DNA of 64,000 nucleotides, taken from an uncultured Pelagibacteraceae bacterium (lineage in GTDB: Bacteria; Pseudomonadota; Alphaproteobacteria; Pelagibacterales; Pelagibacteraceae). The number at the start of each line of letters is the position of its first letter. The first letter of the stretch is position 1. The position numbers and the translations under genes are program-made. Shown in pieces: positions 1 to 11,851 of the stretch. The stretch is taken from assembly GCA_902618855.1 (NCBI GenBank), contig CACNCD010000001.1:1-64000 (forward strand). Reading direction: 5' to 3'. The notes beneath the pieces are model-generated. The model did no database searches. It was given only the letters and a program-made list of their open reading frames with translations, and was not told the origin of the DNA.

Positions 1-1
1 A

Positions 2-1717
2 CCAAATGACAAATTAATATGGGATGTTGGACATCAAACTTATCCTCATAAATTATTAACAGGTAGAAAAGAAAGAATAAGAACCTTAAGAAAAGGAAAA
101 GGTTTGTCAGGTTTTACAAAGAGGAATGAAAGTGAATACGATCCCTTTGGAGCCGCACACAGCTCTACATCAATCTCCTCTGCTTTAGGTATTGCGGTTG
201 CTAATAAATTATCAAATAAATCAGATAATGTTATTGCTGTTATAGGCGATGGTGCAATGAGCGCTGGAATGGCTTATGAAGCTATGAACAACGCAGGAAC
301 AAGTAAAACAAAAATAATTGTTATTTTAAACGATAACGACATGTCCATAGCTAAACCAGTTGGAGCTATGAGATTATATTTAGCAAAACTTTTATCTGGT
401 AAAATGTATTTTAGTTTTAGGGAAACAGTAAAGTTAATTATATCTGCTTTTTCAAAAAGATTTAGTAAAAAAGCAGGTCAAGCAGAAGATTTTTTAAGAT
501 CAGCTTTTACTGGGGGAACATTATTTAATTCACTTGGCTTTTATTATATTGGTCCGATCGATGGCCATGACATGGACTCTTTGGTTTCAGTATTAAAAAA
601 TGCAAAAGAGATAAATTATGATGGACCAATATTAATTCATATTAAAACAAAGAAAGGAAAAGGTTATAAATTTGCAGAGGTATCGGAAGATAAATATCAT
701 GGTGTGACGAAATTTAATGTAACAACTGGAGTACAAGAAAAATCTAAATCAAATATACCAGCTTATACTAAAGTTTTTGCAAACACATTGGTCAAGCATG
801 CAGAAAAAGATAGTAAAATTATTGGAATAACAGCAGCAATGCCATCTGGTACTGGTATGGACATTTTTGGAAAAAAATTCCCTAAAAGAACATTTGATGT
901 TGGAATTGCTGAACAGCATGCCGTTACTTTTGCTGCCGGTTTAGCGACTGAGGGTTTTAAACCTTTTGCAGCAATTTATTCAACATTCCTACAGAGAGCT
1001 TATGATCAAGTTGTTCATGATGTCGCTATTCAAAGTTTGCCAGTGAGATTTGCAATAGATAGAGCAGGATTAGTTGGCGCAGATGGACCGACACACGCGG
1101 GATCATTCGATATTACATATTTGGCAACACTGCCAAATTTTATTGTTATGGCTGCCAGTGATGAAGCAGAGCTTGTTAGAATGATCAATACATCTGTAGA
1201 TATAAACGACAAACCATCTGCCTTTAGATATCCAAGAGGAAACGGAGTTGGTATAAGTTTACCTTCTATTGATGAGAAATTAGAGTTAGGAAAAGGCAGG
1301 ATTATCAAAGAGGGAAAGAAAGTTGCTTTAATAAACTTTGGAGCTAGATTAAATGAATGTTTAATTGCAAAAGAAAATCTTTCTAAAAAAGGAATAAAAC
1401 CAACAATTATTGATGCAAGATTTGTAAAACCTCTTGATCAAAACTTAATTTGGCAAATTGCAATTGACCATGAAGTATTAATTTCAATTGAAGAGGGTTC
1501 AATAGGAGGCTTTGGCTCTCATGTTGGTCAATTTTTATCAGATAAAAATTTATTAGATAATAATCTAAAATATAGATCTATGATTTTACCTGACAGATTC
1601 ATTGATCATGACAAACCAAGCTTAATGTATAAATATGCAGGTTTAGATGCCGAAAGTATCGAAAATAAAATATTAGACGCTCTTAATTCAAAAGTTATAA
1701 TAAAAAAAACAAATTAA
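2..1717 (+). CDS. dxs: 1-deoxy-D-xylulose-5-phosphate synthase, 5'-truncated by window edge
   Basis: Frame is open from base 2 ([22 protein letters not shown]...) into the 537-aa [37 protein letters not shown] and [16 protein letters not shown] are DXS motifs. Confidence 0.97.
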   Translation, partial: PNDKLIWDVGHQTYPHKLLTGRKERIRTLRKGKGLSGFTKRNESEYDPFGAAHSSTSISSALGIAVANKLSNKSDNVIAVIGDGAMSAGMAYEAMNNAGTSKTKIIVILNDNDMSIAKPVGAMRLYLAKLLSGKMYFSFRETVKLIISAFSKRFSKKAGQAEDFLRSAFTGGTLFNSLGFYYIGPIDGHDMDSLVSVLKNAKEINYDGPILIHIKTKKGKGYKFAEVSEDKYHGVTKFNVTTGVQEKSKSNIPAYTKVFANTLVKHAEKDSKIIGITAAMPSGTGMDIFGKKFPKRTFDVGIAEQHAVTFAAGLATEGFKPFAAIYSTFLQRAYDQVVHDVAIQSLPVRFAIDRAGLVGADGPTHAGSFDITYLATLPNFIVMAASDEAELVRMINTSVDINDKPSAFRYPRGNGVGISLPSIDEKLELGKGRIIKEGKKVALINFGARLNECLIAKENLSKKGIKPTIIDARFVKPLDQNLIWQIAIDHEVLISIEEGSIGGFGSHVGQFLSDKNLLDNNLKYRSMILPDRFIDHDKPSLMYKYAGLDAESIENKILDALNSKVIIKKTN

Positions 1718-2799
1718 CTGTTACATTGAGCGCTATTCATAAGAAAATGATCTAACAATACGCAATGCATCATAGCTTCGCCTATTGGGACTGCTCTTAT
1801 TCCAACACAAGGATCATGTCTACCTTTTACAGAAATTGATGTATTCTTGCCAAACTTGTCAATAGTTTTTCTTGAAGTAAGAATAGACGAGGTTGGTTTC
1901 ACAGCAAATGAAACTACTATTTCTTGCCCAGATGATATACCACCAAGAATACCACCTGCATTATTTGACTTAAATCTAGTTTTTTTTTTATTTTGATATA
2001 GTTCGTCTGAATTTTGTTCGCCAGTTAATTGAGCAGAGTTCATGCCAGATCCAATATTAACACCTTTCACAGCATTAATACTCATCATTGCCGAAGCTAA
2101 GTCCATATCTAGTTTTGAATATATTGGTGCGCCTAATCCAGTTGGCACACCTCTTGCTCGTATTTCAATTATAGCGCCGCATGATGAACCTGATTTTCTT
2201 ATATTAAGAAGATATTTTTCCCAAAGTTTTATTATTGATTTGTCTGGGCAGAAAAAAGGATTTTTTGATATAAATTTATCATTCCATTTTTTAATATCAC
2301 AGCCCAGTATTCCTAATTGGGTAACTGCTCCAATGACTTTATATTTTTTTCCGATTTTATTTTCCAAAACTTTTTTTGCTATAGCTCCAGCCGCTACCCT
2401 TGATGCAGTTTCCCTAGCTGACTGTCTGCCACCACCTCTATAATCTCTTATGCCATACTTTTTAAAATACGTAAAATCTGCGTGACCAGGTCTAAACTTA
2501 TTTTTAATTGTCTCATAATCTCTAGATCTCATATCTTTGTTATAAATAATCATCGAGATAGGAGTTCCAGTCGTTTTTCCTTCAAATACTCCAGATAAAA
2601 TTTGTACAGCGTCGTCCTCTTTTCTCTGAGTTGTGAATTTTGACTGTCCTGGTCTTCTTTTATTTAATTCAGCCTGTATATCTTGTTCCTTTATATTTAT
2701 ATTTGGAGGACAACCATCCACAACGCATCCAATTGCAGGACCGTGGGATTCACCCCATGTTGTGAAACGAAATATCTTTCCAAAAGTATTAAATGACAT
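1714..2799 (-). CDS. aroC: Chorismate synthase
   Basis: [33 protein letters not shown]...[41 protein letters not shown]. The start is placed at the internal Met (2799), not at ORF start 2841. Confidence 0.96.
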   Translation of the reverse strand: MSFNTFGKIFRFTTWGESHGPAIGCVVDGCPPNINIKEQDIQAELNKRRPGQSKFTTQRKEDDAVQILSGVFEGKTTGTPISMIIYNKDMRSRDYETIKNKFRPGHADFTYFKKYGIRDYRGGGRQSARETASRVAAGAIAKKVLENKIGKKYKVIGAVTQLGILGCDIKKWNDKFISKNPFFCPDKSIIKLWEKYLLNIRKSGSSCGAIIEIRARGVPTGLGAPIYSKLDMDLASAMMSINAVKGVNIGSGMNSAQLTGEQNSDELYQNKKKTRFKSNNAGGILGGISSGQEIVVSFAVKPTSSILTSRKTIDKFGKNTSISVKGRHDPCVGIRAVPIGEAMMHCVLLDHFLMNSAQCNS

Positions 2800-2832
2800 T
2801 AAATATATTATATAAGTTATTTTGTTGAAATT

Positions 2833-3459
2833 ATGAATCAAAAAAACTCACTTGGCCTAGATATATGCTTTAAGGATCTTGATGATCCAATAAAATTGTT
2901 TCAAGAATGGTTTAATGAAGCAAAAAAAACCGAAATTAATGATCCAAATGCTTTAGCTTTAGCTACAGCGGATAAATCAGGCATTCCAACTGTGAGGATG
3001 GTTTTGATGAAAAATTTCAGTAATGAAGGTTTCGTGTTTTATACGAATTTTAATAGTAAGAAGAGCTTTGATCTTAAAGAAAATCCTAACGTTTCAATCT
3101 GTTTTCATTGGAAGAGTCTCTTAAGACAAATAAGAATTACAGGAATAATTTCTAAAGTTTCTGATGAAGATGCTGATGAATATTATAAAAGCCGATCCTA
3201 TGGCAGTAGAATTGGTGCATGGGCTTCAAAACAAAGTTCAATTTTAAAAAAAAGAGAAGAATTATATCAATCAATTGAAGATTATAAAAAAAAATATCCA
3301 GATGAAAATAATGTTCCAAGGCCAACTCATTGGTCAGGTTGGAGCTTAAATCCTAATAGTATCGAGTTTTGGCTTGATGGTGAGGACAGAATTCACCAAC
3401 GTTTAAAATATATAAAAAAAGGAAATAATGTTTGGGAAAAAATTTTACTAAATCCTTAA
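2833..3459 (+). CDS. pdxH: Pyridoxamine 5'-phosphate oxidase
   Basis: [37 protein letters not shown] and C-terminal [23 protein letters not shown] are typical PdxH. Confidence 0.95.
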   Translation: MNQKNSLGLDICFKDLDDPIKLFQEWFNEAKKTEINDPNALALATADKSGIPTVRMVLMKNFSNEGFVFYTNFNSKKSFDLKENPNVSICFHWKSLLRQIRITGIISKVSDEDADEYYKSRSYGSRIGAWASKQSSILKKREELYQSIEDYKKKYPDENNVPRPTHWSGWSLNPNSIEFWLDGEDRIHQRLKYIKKGNNVWEKILLNP

Positions 3460-4469
3460 AAAGTTCTTTCTAGGCTAAAAGATGTTAAACCTTGAAGCAT
3501 ATCTTTCTCCTTACTTTTATTAAAGATACTTAGAGAATTCGAAGCAAGATTTATAAAATGTTCTGCCTTTCTATAACATTCAAAAATTATATTATATTTT
3601 TTGATCATAATAAGTATACTTTTAAATTCCTCTACCGATCTATCTTTTTTTTTAAATAGTTCTTTCAATTTTATTTTTTCATCTTCATTAGATTTTTGAT
3701 ATAATAAAATAATAGGTAAAGTTACTTTACCTTCATAAAAATCATTTCCAATTTCTTTACCAAATAATTTAAGTTCTGAATTGTAATCTAATGTGTCATC
3801 TGCTATTTGAAAAGTTAATCCAAGATTTTTTCCGTAAAACTCTAAGGCATCTTTTATTTTATTTTCTTTATTGGATAAAATAGACCCAACCTTCGTTGCT
3901 GCTGCAAACAATGAAGCAGTTTTTGCTGATATAATTTTTAAGTATGTTTCTTCTAGCATATCTATTTCACCTTTATATTGGAGTTGTAAAACTTCTCCTT
4001 GGGAAATTTCTGCAGAGGTTGTAGAAAGAAGTTTCAAAACTTCAAGACTTCCATCCTCAACCATCATTTCAAAACATCTACTTAATAAATAATCCCCAAC
4101 CAAAATTGAGGATTTGTTACCCCAGACATTATTTAAAGTTTTTTTTCCTCTTCTGATCTCTCCGTTATCTATCACATCATCATGCATCAATGTTGCTGCA
4201 TGTATCAGCTCTACGCAAGCTGCAAGATTAATGTCTCTCGATCCTTTAGAGTAACCACAAAGTTTAGACGAGCCAAGTGTCAGCAGAGCTCTTAACCTTT
4301 TACCTCCAGTTCTTAGATGATATTTAGTCATCTCATCAACTAGCTCAACTTTACTTGATAATTTTGATTTTATCTTTTCTTCAACTAAAACTAGCTTATC
4401 ATCCACAGAATTTTTGAGCTCTGAATATGAATTGTTTATCCTATTTTTTAACTGAACTACGGTTCCCAT
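3456..4469 (-). CDS. Polyprenyl (octaprenyl-type) diphosphate synthase
   Basis: First Asp-rich motif LMHDDVIDNGEIRRGKKTLN and second motif QIADDTLDY of trans-isoprenyl diphosphate synthases. Confidence 0.93.
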   Translation of the reverse strand: MGTVVQLKNRINNSYSELKNSVDDKLVLVEEKIKSKLSSKVELVDEMTKYHLRTGGKRLRALLTLGSSKLCGYSKGSRDINLAACVELIHAATLMHDDVIDNGEIRRGKKTLNNVWGNKSSILVGDYLLSRCFEMMVEDGSLEVLKLLSTTSAEISQGEVLQLQYKGEIDMLEETYLKIISAKTASLFAAATKVGSILSNKENKIKDALEFYGKNLGLTFQIADDTLDYNSELKLFGKEIGNDFYEGKVTLPIILLYQKSNEDEKIKLKELFKKKDRSVEEFKSILIMIKKYNIIFECYRKAEHFINLASNSLSIFNKSKEKDMLQGLTSFSLERTF

Positions 4470-4579
4470 AGGAATAAGTTAGTACAATTGTCACAATATT
4501 GTACTTATCAATTGACGCACCCAAAACTACAACTATAAGGAGACTTTATATTAAATCAAAAATTCTGTAAGCATTAATT

Positions 4580-5392
4580 ATGTTCTCTTTTTTTAAAAAA
4601 AAAAAAATTATCCCTCATATAAGATTGTCCGGTGTTATTGGATCTGCTGGTAGATTTAAACAGGGAATTGATTTTTCAGGTCAGCAAGAAATTATTAAAA
4701 AAGCTTTTTCATTTAAAAAGGCAAAAAATATAGCTATATCAATTAACTCACCAGGAGGATCTCCTGTTCAATCTCACTTAATTCATGATTACATAAGGCA
4801 ATTAGCAAAAAAAAATGAAAAAAAAGTTATAGTTTTTGCAGAAGATGTTGCTGCCTCCGGTGGATATTTAATAGCTTGCGCAGGTGACGAAATATACGCT
4901 AATTCAAGTTCTATTGTGGGTTCTATTGGAGTTATCTCAGCCTCTTTCGGTTTTCAAGAAGCTATTAAAAAAATTGGTATACAAAGAAGAGTCTATACTG
5001 CTGGAAAAAACAAAAGTACCTTGGATCCTTTCAAAGAAGAAAAAGTAGAGGATATTGACAGAATAAAAAAATTACAACTAGAGCTTCATTCAGATTTTAT
5101 AGATGTGGTAAAAAAAAGCAGGGGGTCAAAACTTAAAGATCCTGAAAAAAATAATACTTTTACAGGCGAATTTTGGTCAGGTTCTACATCAATGAAATTG
5201 GGATTAATAGATGGTATTGGAAATGCAGAACAAATTTTGAGAGAAAAATTTGGAGAGGACATAGTCATTAAAAATCTAGAGAAGCAAAAGGGTTTTATAG
5301 CAAAAAAACTATCATCTTCAATTGATAATCAAATTGATAATATAGCTAGCGTTATAGAAGAAAGAGCCCTGTGGCAAAAATTTGGTTTATAA
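4580..5392 (+). CDS. S49 family (SppA/SohB-like) serine peptidase
   Basis: INSPGGSPVQSHLI, VAASGGYLIACAGDEIYAN and GSIGVIS motifs. Confidence 0.92.
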   Translation: MFSFFKKKKIIPHIRLSGVIGSAGRFKQGIDFSGQQEIIKKAFSFKKAKNIAISINSPGGSPVQSHLIHDYIRQLAKKNEKKVIVFAEDVAASGGYLIACAGDEIYANSSSIVGSIGVISASFGFQEAIKKIGIQRRVYTAGKNKSTLDPFKEEKVEDIDRIKKLQLELHSDFIDVVKKSRGSKLKDPEKNNTFTGEFWSGSTSMKLGLIDGIGNAEQILREKFGEDIVIKNLEKQKGFIAKKLSSSIDNQIDNIASVIEERALWQKFGL

Positions 5393-6286
5393 ATGCCAAA
5401 AAAAATAAAAAAGATAAAAAAAAAAACAACACCTAAATTTCAATCTTTTCAAGATACAATTTTAAATTTACAAAAATATTGGAGCAAACAAGGCTGTGTC
5501 ATTGTTCAACCTTATGACATGGAGGTTGGAGCAGGAACATTTCATCCAGCAACTACTTTAAGATCCTTAGGTACAAAACCTTGGAAAGTTGCATATGTCC
5601 AACCATCAAGGAGGCCAACAGATGGAAGGTATGGAGATAATCCAAATAGATTACAACACTATTATCAGTTTCAAGTTTTAATAAAGCCATCTCCAAAAGA
5701 AATAAAAAAACTTTACTTAAACAGCTTAAGTGTTATTGGCATAAATCATAATGATCATGATATTAGATTTGTGGAGGATGATTGGGAAAGTCCAACACTT
5801 GGTGCTGCAGGTCTTGGATGGGAAGTTTGGTGTGATGGAATGGAAATTACTCAATTTACTTATTTCCAACAAATGGCAGGTATGCAATGTAAACCAGTTT
5901 CAGTAGAGTTAACATATGGGTTAGAAAGAATTTGTATGTTTACTCAACAAAAAAAAAATGTTTTTGATCTTTTATGGAACAATCAAGGAATTGAATATAG
6001 AGAAGTTTTCCACCAGGCCGAAAAAGAATTTTCTGCCTATAACTTTGAATATGCAAATACTGAAAATTTATTTAAAATTTTTGATATGTTAGAAATGGAA
6101 GCTAAATCTCTTATTGAAAAAAAAATATCATTACCTGCTTACGATCAATGTTTAAAAGCAAGTCATATTTTTAATATCTTAGATGCCAGAGGAGTAATTA
6201 GTGTTGCACAAAGAGCTGAGTATATTGGTAGAATTAGGGATATAACAAAAGGTGCAGCAGAAATTTGGGTAAATAGTCAAAAATAA
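5393..6286 (+). CDS. glyQ: Glycyl-tRNA synthetase alpha subunit
   Basis: [41 protein letters not shown] and [26 protein letters not shown] are diagnostic. Confidence 0.98.
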   Translation: MPKKIKKIKKKTTPKFQSFQDTILNLQKYWSKQGCVIVQPYDMEVGAGTFHPATTLRSLGTKPWKVAYVQPSRRPTDGRYGDNPNRLQHYYQFQVLIKPSPKEIKKLYLNSLSVIGINHNDHDIRFVEDDWESPTLGAAGLGWEVWCDGMEITQFTYFQQMAGMQCKPVSVELTYGLERICMFTQQKKNVFDLLWNNQGIEYREVFHQAEKEFSAYNFEYANTENLFKIFDMLEMEAKSLIEKKISLPAYDQCLKASHIFNILDARGVISVAQRAEYIGRIRDITKGAAEIWVNSQK

Positions 6287-6288
6287 TA

Positions 6289-8358
6289 ATGGCTGAATTT
6301 TTTTTAGAACTTTTTAGTGAGGAGATACCTCCCAAACTTCAAAAAAATGCAAGAGATTTTTTATTAGAAAATTTTAAACAAATATTTAAGGAAAAAAATT
6401 TAAAGTTTAAAAGTTCCAACTCTTATTCTACTCCTAATAGATTAATAATTTTATTTGAAGGATTAGATAAAGAAATAAAAGAAAAATCAGAAGAAATAAG
6501 AGGTCCAAATATTAATGCTCCTGAAAAAGCATTAGAAGGATTTTTAAGATCAAACCAAATTACTAAAAATGAAATTTATAAAAAAAATACTGAAAAAGGA
6601 GAATTTTACTTTTTTAAAAAACAAGAAAAAACTGTAAATACCTTTGATTTATTAGAAAAGAACGTTCCCTTAATACTTGATAAAATTTCATGGAAAAAAT
6701 CAATGAAATGGAACGACTTTGAAATGGAGTGGGGAAGGCCCTTAAAATCAATTTTAAGTATTTTTGACAATAAAAAACTATCATTCAAATTTTATCATCT
6801 AGAAAGTTCAAATTTTACTTTTGTTGATAAAGAATTTGAGGATAAAAAAAAAATATTTAAAAACTTCAGTAGTTATAATGATTATTTTAATAAAAGAGGG
6901 ATTATTATAGACCAAAACTATAGAAAAAAATTAATTGAAAAGCAGCTACAAAAAATTTCTGAACGAAAAAATGTTAATTTAGAAATTAATGTTAAACTTT
7001 TAAATGAGGTGGTTGATTTAGTAGACCAACCGCACATTCTAAGTTGTAAATTTGATCAAAAATTTTTAGAAATACCAGAAGAAATCTTAATAATTACAAT
7101 GCAACATCATCAAAAGTACTTCCACACTTTTGATCAAAAGGGAAACATTACTAATGAGTTTTTTGTTGTAGCAAATGTCAAAGATAACAAAGGTTTCATA
7201 AAAATAGGAAACGAAAGAGTAGTTGATGCAAGATTAAGTGATGCTAGTTTTTTTTGGGAAAAAAATAAATCTCAAAATTTAATAAAGCAAATTTCAAAAC
7301 TAAAATCTATCAATTACTTTGAGGGCTTAGGTTCGTACTTTGATAAAGTTCAAAGAATGAGAAAGCTAGGCGCTTTAATCTCGGACGAAATGCTTTTAAG
7401 TAAAGAAAAAATAGAACTTTTAACATCTATATGTAAAATTGATCTTATATCAGATATTGTAAATGAGTTTCCCGAACTGCAAGGAGTAATAGGAGGATAT
7501 TTTGCAAGTTCCCAAGGATTTGATAAAGATATTTCTCTAGCGATTAGTGAACATTATTTACCAACAGGTTTAGAAAGTAAAGTTCCAAAAAAACCTTTCA
7601 GTATTGCATTAGCTTTAACTGATAAAATAGATACTCTGGTTGGTTTTTTTGGAGTAAATCAAAAACCAACTAGCTCTAAAGATCCATATGCTTTAAGGAG
7701 GTCAGCTTTAGGCATTATTAGATTGCTATTGGAAAATAAAAAAGAGTTTAAAATAACAGACTTAATAAATTATTCAATTTCACTTTATAGGGATCAAGGA
7801 TTTAACTTTCCAAACGAAAAGGTTCAAGATGAGCTATCTACATTTTTGATTGAAAGATTAAAATTCTATATGAAACAGAAAGATATTCGCTATGATATTG
7901 TTGAGGCAAGTATAGATTCTTTTTCAATAGATCAAGCCTCGCAAATGTATAGCAAGGCACTTGCCCTTAATAGAGTTATTATAAAAGATATCGGAAATGA
8001 TATAATTTTAAGCTACAAAAGAGCCTCTAATATTTTAGAAAACGAACTTAAAAATAAAGACCTAGATCTTTCGAATACAACAGATCCCGGTATTTTCAAA
8101 AATGAATATGAAAAAAATTTGTATAAAAAGATTCATGAATTAAGAAAGTATTTTACCAGTATTAATAAAGATGAAGATTATTATGTAACGTTAGGAAATT
8201 TAGCAAATGCAAAACCAACAATTAGTGATTTTTTCGATAATGTTATAGTTAATGATGAAGACCACACTATAAAAAAAAATCGGTTGGAACTTTTACAAAT
8301 GTTATGTAAAACGTTCGACAATTATATAAATTTTGCAAGCATTGAAAGTATTAAGTGA
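6289..8358 (+). CDS. glyS: Glycyl-tRNA synthetase beta subunit
   Basis: MAEFFLELFSEEIPPKLQ N-terminus, MQHHQKYF, DKIDTLVGFFGVNQKPTSSKDPYALRRSALGIIRL. Confidence 0.97.
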   Translation: MAEFFLELFSEEIPPKLQKNARDFLLENFKQIFKEKNLKFKSSNSYSTPNRLIILFEGLDKEIKEKSEEIRGPNINAPEKALEGFLRSNQITKNEIYKKNTEKGEFYFFKKQEKTVNTFDLLEKNVPLILDKISWKKSMKWNDFEMEWGRPLKSILSIFDNKKLSFKFYHLESSNFTFVDKEFEDKKKIFKNFSSYNDYFNKRGIIIDQNYRKKLIEKQLQKISERKNVNLEINVKLLNEVVDLVDQPHILSCKFDQKFLEIPEEILIITMQHHQKYFHTFDQKGNITNEFFVVANVKDNKGFIKIGNERVVDARLSDASFFWEKNKSQNLIKQISKLKSINYFEGLGSYFDKVQRMRKLGALISDEMLLSKEKIELLTSICKIDLISDIVNEFPELQGVIGGYFASSQGFDKDISLAISEHYLPTGLESKVPKKPFSIALALTDKIDTLVGFFGVNQKPTSSKDPYALRRSALGIIRLLLENKKEFKITDLINYSISLYRDQGFNFPNEKVQDELSTFLIERLKFYMKQKDIRYDIVEASIDSFSIDQASQMYSKALALNRVIIKDIGNDIILSYKRASNILENELKNKDLDLSNTTDPGIFKNEYEKNLYKKIHELRKYFTSINKDEDYYVTLGNLANAKPTISDFFDNVIVNDEDHTIKKNRLELLQMLCKTFDNYINFASIESIK

Positions 8359-11012
8359 ATAAATTAATTTTAAATTTTAAATCAAAGGAAATTAAAAATA
8401 TAAAGACCTCAAAAAATTATTTGGGAGGCAAGGGCGCAAACCTATCTCAAATGGGAAAAATGGGTTTACCGGTTCCACCTGGTTTTACAATTTCAACAAA
8501 AGTTTGTGAAATATTTTATAAAGATAGAAAAAAATTAAGTTCAAAAATAATCAAAATTATTAAAAAAGAGTTAGAAAAAATAGAGATGGAAACTAAAAAA
8601 AAATTTGGTGATTTGAAAAATCCACTACTAGTATCAGTAAGATCTGGAGCCAGAGTATCAATGCCGGGCATGATGGATACTATATTAAATCTTGGTTTAA
8701 ATGATAAAACTGTCTTAGCTTTAGCCAAAAAAACTTCTAATAAAAGATTTGCCAAGGATAGTTATAGAAGATTTATTCAAATGTACTCAAATGTTGTTTT
8801 AGGCATTGAAAATTATTATTTTGAGGATTTAATTGAGAACTATAAACTCACAAAAGGTGTTCTACTCGATACTGAGCTTGATGCTGAAGATTGGGATGGT
8901 TTAATCAAAGATTTCAAAAGTGTAGTAAAAGAAAGAACAAAAAAAGACTTCCCCCAAGATGTTTATCATCAATTAATTGGAGCTATTTCAGCAGTTTTTT
9001 TATCTTGGCAAAGTAACAGAGCTAAAGTTTATAGAAAAATTAATGGCATTCCTTCTGAATGGGGGACTGCTGTTAATGTTCAATCAATGGTTTTTGGAAA
9101 TATGGGAAATGATTGTGCTACTGGAGTCGTATTTACAAGAAATCCTTCTAATGGAAATAATGAAATCTATGGAGAATATTTAATTAATGCTCAAGGAGAA
9201 GATGTGGTAGCAGGCACACGGACACCTCAATATATAACAAAAAAAGCAAGAAAAAATTCAAACTCTAAAGAAAACTCAATGGAAGAAGCTATGCCTAAAG
9301 TTTTTAAAGAATTAAAAAAAATACTTAGGCTTTTGGAAAAATATTATAAAGATATGCAAGATGTAGAATTTACTGTTGAAAATAGTAAGCTTTGGATTTT
9401 GCAAACTAGATCAGGAAAACGAACAGCAAAGTCAGCAGTAAAAATTGCTGTTGATATGGTCAAAGAAAAAAAAATTTCAAAAAATCAAGCGATTTTAAGA
9501 ATAGATCCAAATACTTTAGATACACTGCTACATCCAAGTTTAGATGAAAAAAGTGAGTTAGAGGTTATAGCTAGAGGTTTGCCAGCATCTCCAGGAGCTG
9601 TGAGTGGTAAAGTTGTTTTTTCCTCTGATGAAGCAGAAAGATTAAATGATACTATGCAAAATGTTATTCTGGTTAGAGTTGAAACTTCACCAGAAGACAT
9701 TCATGGAATGCATGCCGCTAAAGGGATTCTTACATCACGGGGAGGCATGACAAGTCATGCAGCGGTAGTTGCCAGAGGAATGGGGAGACCATGCGTATCT
9801 GGATCTAGTGAAATTGAGATTGATTACAAAAATAAAATTTTTAAAACTAAAAATCGAGAAATAAAAGAAGGTGATATAATTACTATTGATGGATCTACAG
9901 GCAGAATAATATTAGGAGAGGTAAAAACCGTAAAGCCAGAAATTTCGGGAGATTTTTCAAAAATCTTAGACTGGTCTGATAAAGCAAGAAAATTAAAAAT
10001 TAGAACTAACTCAGAAACACCATACGATAGCAAAATCGCAAGAGAATTTGGGGCTGAAGGGATTGGATTATGTAGAACAGAACATATGTTTTTTGACGAG
10101 GAAAGAATTTTATCGGTAAGACAGATGATACTCTCTAAATCAAAGGAGGATAGAGATAAGGCTTTAGAAAAATTATTGCCACATCAAAAAAATGATTTTA
10201 TTCAGATATTTAAAATTATGAGTGGATTACCAGTCACAGTTAGATTATTAGACCCACCTTTACACGAATTTTTACCTAAAAACAAAAGCGAAATTGATGA
10301 TGTTGCTAAATCACTTAGTTTGTCAAATGAAGAAGTTCAAACTAGAATTGATGAATTGCATGAACAAAATCCTATGCTTGGGCATAGAGGATGCAGATTA
10401 GGTATATCTTTTCCAGAAATTTATGAAATGCAATGTAAAGCAATATTCGAGGCTTTAATTGAATGTAAAAATCAAAAAATAAAACCTATCATGCCAGAAA
10501 TAATGATCCCCTTAGTTTCAACAGAAGCAGAGATAAAAATTATGAAAGAATTAGTAATTAGAATTGCAGCTGAAATTCAAAATAAAAATAGTACAAAGAT
10601 AAAATTTTTAGTTGGAACAATGATTGAACTTCCAAGAGCTGCTTTAAAAGCAAAAGATATAGCTAAACATGCAGAATTTTTTAGTTTTGGAACAAATGAT
10701 CTAACCCAAACAACGTTTGGAATAAGTAGAGATGATAGTGGAAAATTTCTTAATGATTATATTGAAAATAAAATATTTGACATTGACCCTTTCATATCAA
10801 TTGACGATGGAGTTGGTGATTTAATTCAGATTGCAGCCTCAAATGGAAAAAAACAAAATAAAAAAATTAAATTAGGAATATGCGGTGAACATGGAGGAGA
10901 CCCAAAGAGTATTCATTTTTGCTCAACGACAGGTTTAGATTACGTTTCTTGTTCGCCATATAGAGTCCCTGTTGCAAGATTGTCAGCAGCTCAAGCAGAG
11001 CTTAAAAAGTAA
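8355..11012 (+). CDS. ppdK: Pyruvate, phosphate dikinase
   Basis: GGKGANLSQMGKMGLPVPPGFTIST, GGMTSHAAVVARGMGRPCVSG phospho-His loop, GICGEHGGDP. GTG start overlaps the end of glyS. Confidence 0.97.
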   Translation: MNKLILNFKSKEIKNIKTSKNYLGGKGANLSQMGKMGLPVPPGFTISTKVCEIFYKDRKKLSSKIIKIIKKELEKIEMETKKKFGDLKNPLLVSVRSGARVSMPGMMDTILNLGLNDKTVLALAKKTSNKRFAKDSYRRFIQMYSNVVLGIENYYFEDLIENYKLTKGVLLDTELDAEDWDGLIKDFKSVVKERTKKDFPQDVYHQLIGAISAVFLSWQSNRAKVYRKINGIPSEWGTAVNVQSMVFGNMGNDCATGVVFTRNPSNGNNEIYGEYLINAQGEDVVAGTRTPQYITKKARKNSNSKENSMEEAMPKVFKELKKILRLLEKYYKDMQDVEFTVENSKLWILQTRSGKRTAKSAVKIAVDMVKEKKISKNQAILRIDPNTLDTLLHPSLDEKSELEVIARGLPASPGAVSGKVVFSSDEAERLNDTMQNVILVRVETSPEDIHGMHAAKGILTSRGGMTSHAAVVARGMGRPCVSGSSEIEIDYKNKIFKTKNREIKEGDIITIDGSTGRIILGEVKTVKPEISGDFSKILDWSDKARKLKIRTNSETPYDSKIAREFGAEGIGLCRTEHMFFDEERILSVRQMILSKSKEDRDKALEKLLPHQKNDFIQIFKIMSGLPVTVRLLDPPLHEFLPKNKSEIDDVAKSLSLSNEEVQTRIDELHEQNPMLGHRGCRLGISFPEIYEMQCKAIFEALIECKNQKIKPIMPEIMIPLVSTEAEIKIMKELVIRIAAEIQNKNSTKIKFLVGTMIELPRAALKAKDIAKHAEFFSFGTNDLTQTTFGISRDDSGKFLNDYIENKIFDIDPFISIDDGVGDLIQIAASNGKKQNKKIKLGICGEHGGDPKSIHFCSTTGLDYVSCSPYRVPVARLSAAQAELKK

Positions 11013-11846
11013 TTATATCTCTAGTTTTAAATCTAGTGAACTAAATGAATGCGTAAGAGATCCAATAGAAACTCTATTTACACCCGTGTTAGCAATTTTT
11101 TTGATATTTTTTATTGTGATGCCGCCAGACGCTTCTGTTTCATAGAATTTTTTTGAGAGTTTTACAGCTTTTTTGAGTATTTTAGGTTTCATGTTATCAA
11201 ATAATACTCTGTCAAATTTTAAACCAATTATTTTTTTTAACTGATTTAGATTATCTACCTCCACTGTAATTATTTTACCATTTTTTTTTCTGACCGCTAA
11301 TTCAACCAATTGTTCTATATTTAAACTTGCAATATGATTATCTTTTATCAAATATTCGTCACTCAAATTAAATCTATGGTTTGTTCCACCACCCAGTTTA
11401 ACAGCGTATTTTTGAATCACTCTTAGATTTGGTATAGTTTTTCTTGTACAACAAATTTTACATTTCTTAGATACTTTTTTAACAAATTGATTTGTTGTGG
11501 TAGCAATTCCCGATATATGGGATAAGAAATTTAACACAACTCTTTCCCCAGTTAGTATATTTTTTATGTTGCCATTTATAATACCTATAGTTTCTCCTTT
11601 TTTGACACTAGAGCCTTCTTTTTTTTTTAAATCAATTTTAATACTTTTATCTATCAACTTATATGTTTGTTTAAGAAATTCTAATCCACCAATTATCCCA
11701 CCTTGGTTAGAAATTAGTTTGACCTTTTTTACAATATTTTTTTTTAAAAGATTTGATGAGATATCTCCTGATGGATAGAGGTCTTCATTCAAAGCTAATT
11801 TACAAGCGCCCTTTATAAAATCTTTGCTTAAAATTATTTTTGCCAC
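11013..11846 (-). CDS. nadC: Nicotinate-nucleotide pyrophosphorylase (carboxylating)
   Basis: GERVVLNFLSHISGIATTTNQFV, CTRKTIPNLRVIQKYAVKLGGGTNHRFNLSDEYLIKDNHI. Confidence 0.96.
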   Translation of the reverse strand: MAKIILSKDFIKGACKLALNEDLYPSGDISSNLLKKNIVKKVKLISNQGGIIGGLEFLKQTYKLIDKSIKIDLKKKEGSSVKKGETIGIINGNIKNILTGERVVLNFLSHISGIATTTNQFVKKVSKKCKICCTRKTIPNLRVIQKYAVKLGGGTNHRFNLSDEYLIKDNHIASLNIEQLVELAVRKKNGKIITVEVDNLNQLKKIIGLKFDRVLFDNMKPKILKKAVKLSKKFYETEASGGITIKNIKKIANTGVNRVSIGSLTHSFSSLDLKLEI

Positions 11847-11851
11847 AGATT

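Noticed and set aside
2042-2443. 133-aa plus-strand ORF inside aroC
   Set aside because: Antisense to a well-supported chorismate synthase; no protein-like features.
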